Position numbers and translations under genes: made by a program
Assembly (NCBI RefSeq): GCF_003011925.2
Contig: NZ_PXXU01000017.1
Location: 1-63,283, forward strand
Direction: 5' to 3'
Origin: Nitrosomonas supralitoralis
GTDB lineage: Bacteria > Pseudomonadota > Gammaproteobacteria > Burkholderiales > Nitrosomonadaceae
DNA: 63,283 nt
Shown: positions 44,353-53,279 of the stretch, piece by piece
Position numbering within the stretch: position 1 is the stretch's first letter
How the letters are laid out: every line of letters begins with the position of its first letter
Notes under the pieces: model-generated
Told to the model about the DNA's origin: nothing
Databases searched by the model: none
Seen by the model: the letters and a program-made list of their open reading frames with translations, nothing else

Positions 44353-44448
44353 AAACTCAAAACTTTGAATATAAGCGGGCAATATTGCCACAAATAATGA
44401 TGGCCTATTTTCCCATTAGCAAAAAATAATTATTAAATATCTGGAATT

Positions 44449-47400
44449 ATGACAAAAATGGATGCTACATTGCATACTCGGCAGGAAACTATAACTACTT
44501 CATCAAATTTTAACTTTGGCTTTACTATCGCTGATCTTTATCGTCGTGACGGCTTGGTTAGGCTGGATGAAGTATTTCTGGACTTTCTTCGCACCGGTGA
44601 TGAGGCGCTATATAAAAAACTGGAGTATGCGCGTGCACATCCAAATGATTTGTTACCCAAGGACGAATCCGCATTATTAATTGAAATTGCACCTTGGCTG
44701 GAAGATTTTATTGCCCGGTTGTTTAGCATTGAGAACGAAGTGCAGCAGTTGGCAGCAAAGCATCATGAATTGGCTCCGCTATATTTTTGCAAGCGACAAT
44801 TTGTCCAACGCCGAGCTAAGGGAAAAGTTAATGATGAAGAGTTGGCTGGTATTGATGGATTGATTCTTGAAAAGGAACTTACGGCAGAATTTGGCGGAGC
44901 TTTTTCAGAATTGGTATTTGCTACTAAAGTGATGCAGTGGATGGATGCGGAAGCGGATAATGAATTCCGGTTGAAAAAAGCACTCCACTATGCTGCCTGG
45001 GCACTGAGAACGCCAGAAGGGCAACGACATACCCAACAAGGAATTTTATTTAAGTCGCCTGCCAAGTTGGATTTTCAGCATCTATTGTCATTGGAAACGG
45101 ATGAATCGGCAGGGTATCCGATGCATCGGCTCGGGCATCTACGTGAACGCAATGGCTTTGCGTTGACCGATACCGGAACGGACCTGATGGGGGCGCTCGA
45201 TGAAGCCAATTACTGTATCTGGTGTCATGATCAAGGTAAGGATTCGTGCTCTAAAGGTTTGATACAAAAATCGAAATCACCGGATGAGCCATCTGCTTTC
45301 AAGCGCAGTGAGTTGGGCGCGCTGCTGGCAGGCTGCCCGCTGGAAGAGCGTATTTCCGAATTCCATAAACTTAAAGCACAGGGTGTCGCGGTGGGCAGTC
45401 TGGCCATGATCACATTGGATAATCCGATGTGTGCCGGAACCGGCCATCGTATTTGTAATGATTGTATGAAATCCTGCATTTATCAGAAGCAAGAGCCGGT
45501 TGATATTCCGCAAGCTGAGACACGAACGCTCAAAGATGTGCTGGAACTGCCATGGGGATTTGAAATTTATAGTTTGTTGACACGCTGGAATCCGTTAAAT
45601 TTGCAACGACCAGTGCCAAAACCGGCATCCGGACGCAAGGTGCTGGTGGTAGGCATGGGACCGGCCGGATATACGCTGGCTCATCATTTGATGAATGAAG
45701 GCCACACGGTGGTTGGAATTGACGGGCTTAAGATCGAATTTTTGCCGGAAGAGATATCGGGTGTAAATCTACAGGGAGAACGCGTGCCATTTCAGGCGAT
45801 TCGACTGTCTAGTACGTTAGAAGAAAATTTAGATCAACGCACACCTGGAGGTTTTGGTGGAGTGGCAGAATACGGAATTACCGTGCGCTGGAATAAAAAT
45901 TTTCTCAAGTTGATTCGTTTGTTACTGGAGCGAAGAGAAGAGTTTGCATTGTTTGGGGGTGTACGTTTTGGTGGTACATTGACTACCGATGATGCATTTG
46001 CCATGGGATTTGATCATGTTGCCCTGGCTGCCGGAGCTGGGCGACCCACTGTGCTGGATTTGCCGAATGGATTAGCACGTGGGGTGCGTGCCGCATCGGA
46101 TTTCTTGATGGCCTTGCAACTTACGGGTGCTGCGCAGAGCGATTCGATTGCTAATATGCAATTACGTTTACCGGTGGTGGTGATTGGTGGCGGCCTGACA
46201 GCCATTGATACAGCCACTGAGGCATTGGCATATTACCCGGTTCAGGTGGAGAAGTTTTTGCAGCGCTATGAAATACTGACCGCAGTACAAGGTGAAGTTG
46301 CGATTCGAGAAGTTTGGGATGATGAGGAAAAAGAAATTGCTGATGAATTTCTTAATCATGCGCGAGCAATTCGGGAGGAACGTCAAGCTGCAGAAAAAGA
46401 AAAGCGCGCACCGCGTATCGTCAACCTGCTACAAGCATGGGGTGGCGCGACAATAGCTTACAGGAAGCGTTTAATAGATAGCCCTTCTTATACGTTGAAT
46501 CATGAGGAAGTGGAAAAAGCGCTGGAAGAAGGCATCTGGTTTGCTGAGGGAATGACCCCAAAGCGTGTTAATGTGGATCAGTGGGAACACACGCAATCGG
46601 TACAGTTTATAGTACAGAAGCGGGATGAAACCGGGCAGTGGCATGATACAGGTAATGTAGAGTTACCGGCGCGTGCCTTGCTGGTTGCGGCTGGCACTCA
46701 ACCCAATACCGTGCTGGCACGGGAAGATGAAAAACTATTCAAGCTCAATGGCCGCTATTTTGCTGCCTGTGATGAAGAAGGGAATCCAGTGCAGCCTGCC
46801 TATGCCAATCCCAAACCCGAGACGCCGATGGTTTTGCTTAGTCGCTATCGGGATAGTCAGGATGGTCGCTTTATCAGTTTCTTTGGTGATTTGCATCCTT
46901 CTTATTCCGGTAATGTGGTGAAGGCGATGTCAAGTGCCAAGCAGGGGTATCCTTTGGTGCACCGTGTGCTGGAACGTATTAAACCAAAATTGAGCTTATC
47001 AACTCAGCAGTTTTTTGCAGGACTGAATAATCAGCTTCGTCCAACGGTATATAAAATAGTAAGACTTGCTCCTAACATCATTGAAGTTGTCGTACATGCT
47101 CCGATGGCAGCAGAGCATTTTCAGCCAGGTCAGTTTTATCGCTTCCAGAATTATGCAACGTTGGCGACAATTGCTGGAGATACGAGATTGGCAATGGAAG
47201 GTCTGGCGTTGACGGGTGCATCGGTTGATGTCGAGCATGGATTGGTCTCACTCATTGTTTTGGAAATGGGTGGATCTTCCAATGTGTGTGCAATGCTTAA
47301 ACCGGGTGAACCAGTAGTTCTGATGGGGCCTACCGGAACACCAACAGAAATTCCTGAGAATAAGACGGTGGTGCTAGTGGGGGGTGGTCTGGGTAATGCG

Positions 47401-47997
47401 GTACTATTTTCCATTGGCACGGCCGCACGTGCAGCCGGTTCGAAAGTGTTATATTTTGCTGGCTATAAGAAACTGATTGATCGTTATAAAGTGACTGAAA
47501 TCGAGGCCGCAGCAGACATTGTCGTGTGGTGCTGTGATGAGTCTCCCGGTTTTACAGCCACACGCCCACAAGACAAAAGCTACGTAGGGAATATTGTGCA
47601 GGCGATGGTGGCTTATGCCAGCGGTGAATTAGGTGCGCAACCAGTGCCGCTGGGCGAAGGCGATCATATTATCGCAATTGGCTCAGATCGTATGATGGCT
47701 GCTGTCGGTGTAGCCCGTCATAATCAATTAAAGCCTTATTTGAAAGCGGATCATTTTGCCATTGGTTCGATTAACTCGCCCATGCAGTGCATGATGAAGG
47801 AAATTTGCGCGCAATGCCTGCAACCCCATCAGGACCCGGAAACGGGGAAAATTACCTATGTATTTTCTTGCTTCAATCAAGATCAACCCTTGGATCAGGT
47901 GGATTTTTCTGGATTGAATACACGCTTGCGCCAAAACACTGTACAAGAAAAACTAACAAACCGATGGATCGATCGTTGTTTAAAAAACGGAGTATGA
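44449..47997 (+). CDS. Large fused flavoprotein resembling NfnB-NfnA (GltD-like plus PyrK-like)
   Basis: A 1182-residue oxidoreductase. Residues 1-230 have no known domain. Residues about 250-345 carry Cys clusters (YCIWCHDQGKDSC, NPMCAGTGHRICNDCMKSC) that should hold two [4Fe-4S] clusters as in GltD. Residues about 395-870 are GltD-like, with FAD motif VVGMGPAGYTLA and NAD(P) motif VVVIGGGLTAIDTATE. Residues about 880-1182 are PyrK-like: AEHFQPGQFYRF, VLVGGGLGNAVLFS and a late C-x5-C-x2-C-x17-C pattern from MQCMMKEICAQC. Nfn enzymes bifurcate electrons between NADH, NADPH and ferredoxin. It precedes an Hpt gene by 6 bases and pntAB. Confidence 0.75.
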   Translation: MTKMDATLHTRQETITTSSNFNFGFTIADLYRRDGLVRLDEVFLDFLRTGDEALYKKLEYARAHPNDLLPKDESALLIEIAPWLEDFIARLFSIENEVQQLAAKHHELAPLYFCKRQFVQRRAKGKVNDEELAGIDGLILEKELTAEFGGAFSELVFATKVMQWMDAEADNEFRLKKALHYAAWALRTPEGQRHTQQGILFKSPAKLDFQHLLSLETDESAGYPMHRLGHLRERNGFALTDTGTDLMGALDEANYCIWCHDQGKDSCSKGLIQKSKSPDEPSAFKRSELGALLAGCPLEERISEFHKLKAQGVAVGSLAMITLDNPMCAGTGHRICNDCMKSCIYQKQEPVDIPQAETRTLKDVLELPWGFEIYSLLTRWNPLNLQRPVPKPASGRKVLVVGMGPAGYTLAHHLMNEGHTVVGIDGLKIEFLPEEISGVNLQGERVPFQAIRLSSTLEENLDQRTPGGFGGVAEYGITVRWNKNFLKLIRLLLERREEFALFGGVRFGGTLTTDDAFAMGFDHVALAAGAGRPTVLDLPNGLARGVRAASDFLMALQLTGAAQSDSIANMQLRLPVVVIGGGLTAIDTATEALAYYPVQVEKFLQRYEILTAVQGEVAIREVWDDEEKEIADEFLNHARAIREERQAAEKEKRAPRIVNLLQAWGGATIAYRKRLIDSPSYTLNHEEVEKALEEGIWFAEGMTPKRVNVDQWEHTQSVQFIVQKRDETGQWHDTGNVELPARALLVAAGTQPNTVLAREDEKLFKLNGRYFAACDEEGNPVQPAYANPKPETPMVLLSRYRDSQDGRFISFFGDLHPSYSGNVVKAMSSAKQGYPLVHRVLERIKPKLSLSTQQFFAGLNNQLRPTVYKIVRLAPNIIEVVVHAPMAAEHFQPGQFYRFQNYATLATIAGDTRLAMEGLALTGASVDVEHGLVSLIVLEMGGSSNVCAMLKPGEPVVLMGPTGTPTEIPENKTVVLVGGGLGNAVLFSIGTAARAAGSKVLYFAGYKKLIDRYKVTEIEAAADIVVWCCDESPGFTATRPQDKSYVGNIVQAMVAYASGELGAQPVPLGEGDHIIAIGSDRMMAAVGVARHNQLKPYLKADHFAIGSINSPMQCMMKEICAQCLQPHQDPETGKITYVFSCFNQDQPLDQVDFSGLNTRLRQNTVQEKLTNRWIDRCLKNGV

Positions 47998-48003
47998 TCT
48001 ATA

Positions 48004-48390
48004 GTGATTAAAGAAGTGGAAAAAGGTTTACTATCGGATGAATCATTGCCGGTTAATATCACAGTATTGCGTCAGATGTTTCATGATAACTCTGTGTTAG
48101 TACGAAAGTTCTGTCTTAAATTTATAGAAGTTGCCAATAACACATTATCGGAAATGAAAGTAGCTCATGCTGAAAAAGATCTATCAGCGCTAGGGCGCTT
48201 AGGCCATAAATTGAAATCTTCAGCCAGGACAATTGGAGCCTTAAGTTTCGCTGATTTATGCGAAGCACTTGAGCAAGCGAGTGCTGATAATAATTGGCTT
48301 GATGTAGAAACAATACTGGCAAAGATTTCGTCTTTATTGAAACGGATTACAGAACAATTAGAAAATGAGTTTAGTAAAGTAAGTGAATAA
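48004..48390 (+). CDS. Hpt phosphotransfer protein
   Basis: A 128-residue histidine phosphotransfer protein. The phosphoryl-accepting His sits in RLGHKLKSSARTIGA (about residue 67), with the usual downstream Gly/Leu pattern SFADLCEALEQA. It starts at GTG, 6 bases after the flavoprotein stop and so is probably coupled to it. Candidate partners are the receiver at 42650 and the receiver-EAL at 43138. No histidine kinase is seen. Confidence 0.88.
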   Translation: MIKEVEKGLLSDESLPVNITVLRQMFHDNSVLVRKFCLKFIEVANNTLSEMKVAHAEKDLSALGRLGHKLKSSARTIGALSFADLCEALEQASADNNWLDVETILAKISSLLKRITEQLENEFSKVSE

Positions 48391-48697
48391 GACTCCTGGT
48401 AGATAACTCTATTGAACAATTTATGAGTATTCGAAAAGAATTTTTTATCAAAAAACTACTGAGAAGCGTGATTACTGGATAACTTTTGATCCATTTTCTT
48501 GATTATTTAGTCCTACGCAGACTTAACTGCTACGAAAGGTTGTGTGAATAATCAGAAAATCATGCGATATCAAGTTTTTCCTGATCCATTTACTGAATTG
48601 TGAGTAAATTGATTTATAATTCACAGTTCATTAAAAGGATTAAACTCAATATCAGTTTTTATTTGCAAGCAGGTTGGAAAGAAAAGGGAGATTATCA
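48391..48697 (+). promoter_or_regulatory. Spacer with probable pnt promoter
   Basis: A 307-base spacer. A perfect -10 TATAAT lies at 48615-48620; no matching -35 at good spacing is obvious. AAAAGGGAG precedes the pntAA start at 48698. Nothing else is recognised. Confidence 0.4.
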
Positions 48698-49825
48698 ATG
48701 CATATCGGCATACCAGCAGAAATTCGCGAAAAAGAAACGCGTGTAGCAGCTACACCGGAGACCGTGAAAAAATATACTGCCAAGGGTGTTCATAAGGTTT
48801 TAGTCCAGTCAGGTGCTGGTGCGGGTGCCAGTATACCGGACTCAGCCTATCAGGAAGCAGGTGCATCTATAGTTAACGATGTGGCTGAATTGTATGCGCA
48901 ATCACAAATTGTTCTCAAAGTACGCGGGCCGGAATCCAGCGAGTTAGCAATGATGCGTAAGGATGTGGTGTTGTTGGGATTGTTGTCGCCGCATCAAAAA
49001 GATGGAGTGGATGCACTTGCACAGCATGGATTGACTGCTTTTGCGATGGAGAAGTTACCACGTATTTCTCGAGCGCAAAATATGGATGTTCTGTCGTCAC
49101 AGGCAAACATTGCGGGCTATAAAGCGGTCATCATGGCAGCAAATGCCTACCAAAAATTCTTCCCTATGCTGATGACAGCAGCGGGTACTGTGAAGGCAGC
49201 GCGAGTTCTAATACTGGGCGCAGGTGTTGCTGGGTTACAGGCTATTGCAACCGCGAAAAGGTTAGGTGCAGTGGTTGAAGCTTTCGATGTGCGGCCGGCA
49301 GTTAAGGAACAGGTAGAGAGTCTGGGTGCCAAGTTTGTGGAAGTGCCACTCAGTGATGAAGAAAAAGCCAAAGCTGAAACTGCGGGCGGGTATGCGACGG
49401 AAATGTCGGATGATTATAAGCGGCGACAAGGTGAGTTAGTCCATGAGCGCGCGATTTTAGCAGATATCATTATTACCACCGCATTAATTCCAGGGCGTCC
49501 AGCGCCCGTTTTGATCAAAGAAGAAACCGTACAGGCGATGAAGCCAGGTTCGGTTATTGTCGATATGGCAGTTGAAGCAGGCGGTAATTGCCCATTATCC
49601 GAATTAAATAAGAATGTGCTTAAACATGGTGTCCACCTGATTGGAATTGCAAATCTTCCTGGTTTAGTGGCGGCCGACGCTAGTGCTTTATATGCACGTA
49701 ATCTGATGAATTTTCTTAACCTAATGCTTGATCAAGAAAGTGACGCATTGAAACTAGACCGATCAGATGAAATCATTGCGGGTACATTGCTATGTACAGG
49801 CGGAGAAGTCATTGGAAAATCATAA
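48698..49825 (+). CDS. pntA: NAD(P) transhydrogenase alpha-1 subunit (PntAA, domain I)
   Basis: The NAD(H)-binding domain of the proton-translocating transhydrogenase, as a separate subunit as in Rhodospirillum rubrum. The frame opens at a TTG at 48674 but the ATG at 48698 (MHIGIPAEIREKETR) follows the ribosome site. VAATPETVKKYTAKG, the NAD-binding LILGAGVAGLQAIATAKRLGA and KPGSVIVDMAVEAGGNCPLS are visible. 375 residues. It precedes pntAB and pntB in one operon. Confidence 0.95.
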   Translation: MHIGIPAEIREKETRVAATPETVKKYTAKGVHKVLVQSGAGAGASIPDSAYQEAGASIVNDVAELYAQSQIVLKVRGPESSELAMMRKDVVLLGLLSPHQKDGVDALAQHGLTAFAMEKLPRISRAQNMDVLSSQANIAGYKAVIMAANAYQKFFPMLMTAAGTVKAARVLILGAGVAGLQAIATAKRLGAVVEAFDVRPAVKEQVESLGAKFVEVPLSDEEKAKAETAGGYATEMSDDYKRRQGELVHERAILADIIITTALIPGRPAPVLIKEETVQAMKPGSVIVDMAVEAGGNCPLSELNKNVLKHGVHLIGIANLPGLVAADASALYARNLMNFLNLMLDQESDALKLDRSDEIIAGTLLCTGGEVIGKS

Positions 49826-49907
49826 TCAGTGATAAGTTAAGTAGAATGCTTATTCAGTTGCAGCTTCGAGCACGTACAGTTAATAAACGAATTTTAAAGG
49901 AGTAAAT

Positions 49908-50216
49908 ATGATTGGTGAAATTGATCCGGTTATTATCAATCTAACGGTTTTTGTGCTGGCAGTTTTTGTTGGCTATCATGTCGTATGGAATGTTACGCCA
50001 GCTTTGCATACCCCTCTGATGTCAGTTACTAATGCTATTTCCGGGATTATTCTTGTCGGTGCAATGCTAGCTGCGGGACCAACAGAAACTGACTGGGGCG
50101 TTTGGTTAGGTGCTGCTGCAGTTACACTAGCATCAATCAATGTTTTTGGTGGATTTCTGGTGAGCCAACGGATGTTGGAAATGTTCAAGAAAAAAGATAA
50201 AAAAGGAAACGCGTAA
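49908..50216 (+). CDS. pntAB: Transhydrogenase alpha-2 subunit (PntAB, membrane domain)
   Basis: A 102-residue membrane subunit with three to four spans: [20 protein letters not shown], then the signature [19 protein letters not shown] and [27 protein letters not shown] precedes the ATG. It ends exactly one base before pntB. Confidence 0.94.
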   Translation: MIGEIDPVIINLTVFVLAVFVGYHVVWNVTPALHTPLMSVTNAISGIILVGAMLAAGPTETDWGVWLGAAAVTLASINVFGGFLVSQRMLEMFKKKDKKGNA

Positions 50217-51596
50217 ATGTCAGCCAATATGGTAGCACTTGCATATTTAGTTGCTTCAGTATTTTTCATACTTGCACTAAAAGGTCTAAGCTCGCCTGAA
50301 TCTGCACGTCGTGGAAATTTGTTCGGCATGGTAGGTATGGCGATTGCAGTTGCCACAACCTTGACGCTTACGCAGAACTGGATTTTGATTCTGGGGTGTA
50401 TTGCGGTGGGTGGCATTATCGGTGCGATTGTGGCGCAGCGTGTGCAGATGACAGCAATGCCGGAATTGGTTGCGTTTATGCACTCGCTGGTTGGTCTAGC
50501 GGCAGTATTTATCGCGATTGCAGCGGTCAATAATCCGGTTTCTTTCGGTTTGCCTGCAATTTTACCAGCGGGCAGTAAACTGGAATTGTTTTTGGGAACC
50601 TTTATTGGTGCAATGACTTGGTCGGGCTCCGTTATTGCATTTCTGAAATTATCTGGCCGTATGAGTGGTACGCCTATTGTTTTCAGCGGTCAGCATATGC
50701 TTAATTTATTGCTGGCAATTGCCATGGTTGGATTTGGTTTGTGGTTCTTTTTTAGTGAAACGACGAATTGGACCGCATTTATTGCTATGACTGCAATCGC
50801 TTTCGTATTAGGATTCTTGATTATTGTACCTATTGGTGGCGCTGATATGCCCGTCGTGATATCGATGCTGAACTCTTATTCTGGATGGGCTGCAGCAGGG
50901 ATCGGATTTTCGTTAGGTAATCCAATGTTGATTATTGCAGGATCTTTGGTGGGTAGTTCGGGTGCAATTCTCTCTTACATTATGTGTAAAGCCATGAACC
51001 GACCATTTTTATCTGTCATATTAGGTGGTTTTGGCAGTGATGGCGGAATTGCTGTGGCTGCGGACAGTACGCAGAAGACTCATCGTAGCGGGAGTGCAGA
51101 AGATGCAGCCTTCTTGATGGGTAATTCGGATAGTGTAATTATCATTCCTGGATATGGCTTGGCGGTTGCAAGGGCACAGCATGCTGTCAAGGAATTGGCA
51201 GAGATGTTGCATGAAAAGGGAGTGAATGTCCGGTTTGCTATTCATCCAGTCGCTGGACGTATGCCGGGGCACATGAATGTGTTACTAGCGGAAGCCGAGA
51301 TCCCTTACGAACAAGTACTGGAAATGGAAGAAATCAATAGTGACTTTTCAAATACGGATGTTGTTTTGGTACTAGGCGCAAATGATGTGGTGAATCCGGC
51401 AGCAAACGTTCCAGGTAGTCCCATCTATGGTATGCCGATTTTGGATGCACATAAGGCGCGTACAGTTATGGTTGTAAAACGCAGTATGGCGATGGGTTAT
51501 GCCGGTCTCGATAATGATCTGTTTTATATGGATAAAACTATGATGATATTCGGAGATGCTAAGAAAGTTGTTGAGAGCATGGTAAAGTCATTGTGA
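50217..51596 (+). CDS. pntB: Transhydrogenase beta subunit PntB
   Basis: The 459-residue subunit has membrane spans in the first half (conserved MPELVAFMHSLVGLAAVFI) and a C-terminal NADP(H)-binding domain (GYGLAVARAQHAVKELAEML, VRFAIHPVAGRMPGHMNVLL, LVLGANDVVNPAA and the VVKRSMAMGYAGLDNDLF end). It pumps protons while reducing NADP with NADH. It starts at ATG immediately after the pntAB stop. Confidence 0.97.
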   Translation: MSANMVALAYLVASVFFILALKGLSSPESARRGNLFGMVGMAIAVATTLTLTQNWILILGCIAVGGIIGAIVAQRVQMTAMPELVAFMHSLVGLAAVFIAIAAVNNPVSFGLPAILPAGSKLELFLGTFIGAMTWSGSVIAFLKLSGRMSGTPIVFSGQHMLNLLLAIAMVGFGLWFFFSETTNWTAFIAMTAIAFVLGFLIIVPIGGADMPVVISMLNSYSGWAAAGIGFSLGNPMLIIAGSLVGSSGAILSYIMCKAMNRPFLSVILGGFGSDGGIAVAADSTQKTHRSGSAEDAAFLMGNSDSVIIIPGYGLAVARAQHAVKELAEMLHEKGVNVRFAIHPVAGRMPGHMNVLLAEAEIPYEQVLEMEEINSDFSNTDVVLVLGANDVVNPAANVPGSPIYGMPILDAHKARTVMVVKRSMAMGYAGLDNDLFYMDKTMMIFGDAKKVVESMVKSL

Positions 51597-51701
51597 TGTA
51601 ATAAATAACTTGATTTAGTACTATATTCCGTAATTGAGAGTGCGGTTACTGTAAAGATTGATTTACTTTCCATATCAAATATATGAATGGCAATTTTTGA
51701 T

Positions 51702-53219
51702 TTAGACTGCAGTGTCAAGTTCATTGAAAGGATGAGGTTTTGCAATACCAAATCCTTGGGCATAATTGACACCAATTTCTTGTAATTTTGCGATGATATC
51801 GTCAGTTTCTACTAATTCGGCAATCGTTTTGACGTTAATTTCTTGAGCGAGTTGATGGATGGTTCTTATCTTGGCTAAATCTTCTTCATCGCGCAGTATA
51901 TTGCAAACAATACTGCCATCGATCTTCAGGTAATCGACTTTCATTTTACTTTGTAGATTCAATATCTCTTGGTTGTCACTAAAGCTGCACAGTGAAATCA
52001 GACAACCTAACTCATGAATCTTTTGTGTGAAGATATATGTATCAATCGTATTATCTTCTGCATCGGAAACTTCAATCTCAAAACAAAGTCTGGAGCCAGG
52101 GACTTTCGTTTTCTGCAACTGATCATGGATGAAATTAGGAAAAGTCAGGTCCTTTAAAGTATCTCTGGCTAAATTAAGATGAAATACCGTATTGGCTTTT
52201 GGATGAATCGACAACCATTGAACGATATGATTAATGATCCACCGATCCAATTTGGGCATCATCTTGAATTGATCGACTAATGGTAAGAATGAGCCTGGTG
52301 GCATCAAGTTATTTTCTTCCTCGTGCATACGAATCAGAATCTCATAATGTGATGAGGATGTGTCAAGAGATTTAATAGGAATTATTTTTTGGCAGTAAAG
52401 ATTAAATTCCTCTCCATCAATTGCTTGAGCTATGCGAGCAGCAGTAATCTCAGATTTAGATGTGGATGGTTGACTATTTTGTTGAAGCTTAATATCGTTA
52501 TTTGTTGGTATTTCATTGGTTTGTATTAACTTTGGTTGGATTTTTTTCTCGTCTTTATTGGGTTTTAATGGTGTGCGATTTTTCTCTTGCGCGCGCGGAG
52601 TATGTAGTGTGTAGAATCCAATTGTTTTTCCTTTATTGTCAATATGAGGAAGATATTGCTCCGTGAAAATATAAGGAAAGCCTTTCATAGATTTAAGGAT
52701 TCGTTCGTTATGAATTGTTTTTCCAGCTAGTATTTCATCAATATTGTTCTGAATCTCAGAAAAAAATTCTTCGTTTGAGAATTCTTTCAAAAAATGACCA
52801 TCAATTTGATCAGACTTTAATCCAAACCATCGACGAAAAATTCGATTATGATATCGACAGCGGATCTCAGTATTAAAATAACCTAGCATGACAGGAAAAT
52901 TGTCATCGATAAATTGTGATTTGATCTTGCTTTCTGCAGCTGTTTTTTCTGCCCAAAGCCGATGCTTAATCTCATTCCCGAGCCTTTCCTTAGTAACGTT
53001 GAGTTGATGATATAGGCTTCTGGTGTTTTTCTCAGTGTGTGCTAATTGAATAATTATTATCAGTATTGTGAAGATTAAAGCAAACCATAGTGTAGTTAGC
53101 AAATGGGGTGCGAGTTCGTTGAGAATATATGTATCTGCTATGATAATAAGTGAGAGGATTAGCGAAATACAAATAATCAAATAGGGCTTGACGCTATTTA
53201 ATAAAGATGGTTTTTGCAC
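51702..53219 (-). CDS. Membrane PAS-EAL protein with degenerate EAL domain
   Basis: A 505-residue protein starting at GTG. Two N-terminal membrane spans (about 12-30 and 37-57), a short coiled coil, a PAS-like domain (about 100-210, with DDNFPVMLGYFNTEIRCRYH), a Gln/Asn/Lys-rich linker, then an EAL domain from about residue 265. The EAL position reads YEILIRM, the DDFGTG loop is replaced by CSFSDNQE and the Glu motif is FEIEVSDAED; YLKIDGSIV and IAELVET remain. Loss of the metal-binding DD predicts no hydrolysis, so it may bind c-di-GMP or act as a regulator. Single gene converging on pntB. Confidence 0.85.
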   Translation of the reverse strand: MQKPSLLNSVKPYLIICISLILSLIIIADTYILNELAPHLLTTLWFALIFTILIIIIQLAHTEKNTRSLYHQLNVTKERLGNEIKHRLWAEKTAAESKIKSQFIDDNFPVMLGYFNTEIRCRYHNRIFRRWFGLKSDQIDGHFLKEFSNEEFFSEIQNNIDEILAGKTIHNERILKSMKGFPYIFTEQYLPHIDNKGKTIGFYTLHTPRAQEKNRTPLKPNKDEKKIQPKLIQTNEIPTNNDIKLQQNSQPSTSKSEITAARIAQAIDGEEFNLYCQKIIPIKSLDTSSSHYEILIRMHEEENNLMPPGSFLPLVDQFKMMPKLDRWIINHIVQWLSIHPKANTVFHLNLARDTLKDLTFPNFIHDQLQKTKVPGSRLCFEIEVSDAEDNTIDTYIFTQKIHELGCLISLCSFSDNQEILNLQSKMKVDYLKIDGSIVCNILRDEEDLAKIRTIHQLAQEINVKTIAELVETDDIIAKLQEIGVNYAQGFGIAKPHPFNELDTAV

Positions 53220-53279
53220 GACAATTCCTTATTCATGACGGCCTTAATTGATAGTGGTTCTGCTTTATGAAAGTATTGT

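Noticed and set aside
48596..48624. CRP/FNR-like site TGTGA...TCACA before pntAA
   Set aside because: The half-sites are separated by far more than the 6 bases that such dimers need.
49976..50530. 184-codon minus-strand frame across pntAB/pntB
   Set aside because: Antisense of two transmembrane genes; no matching ribosome site.
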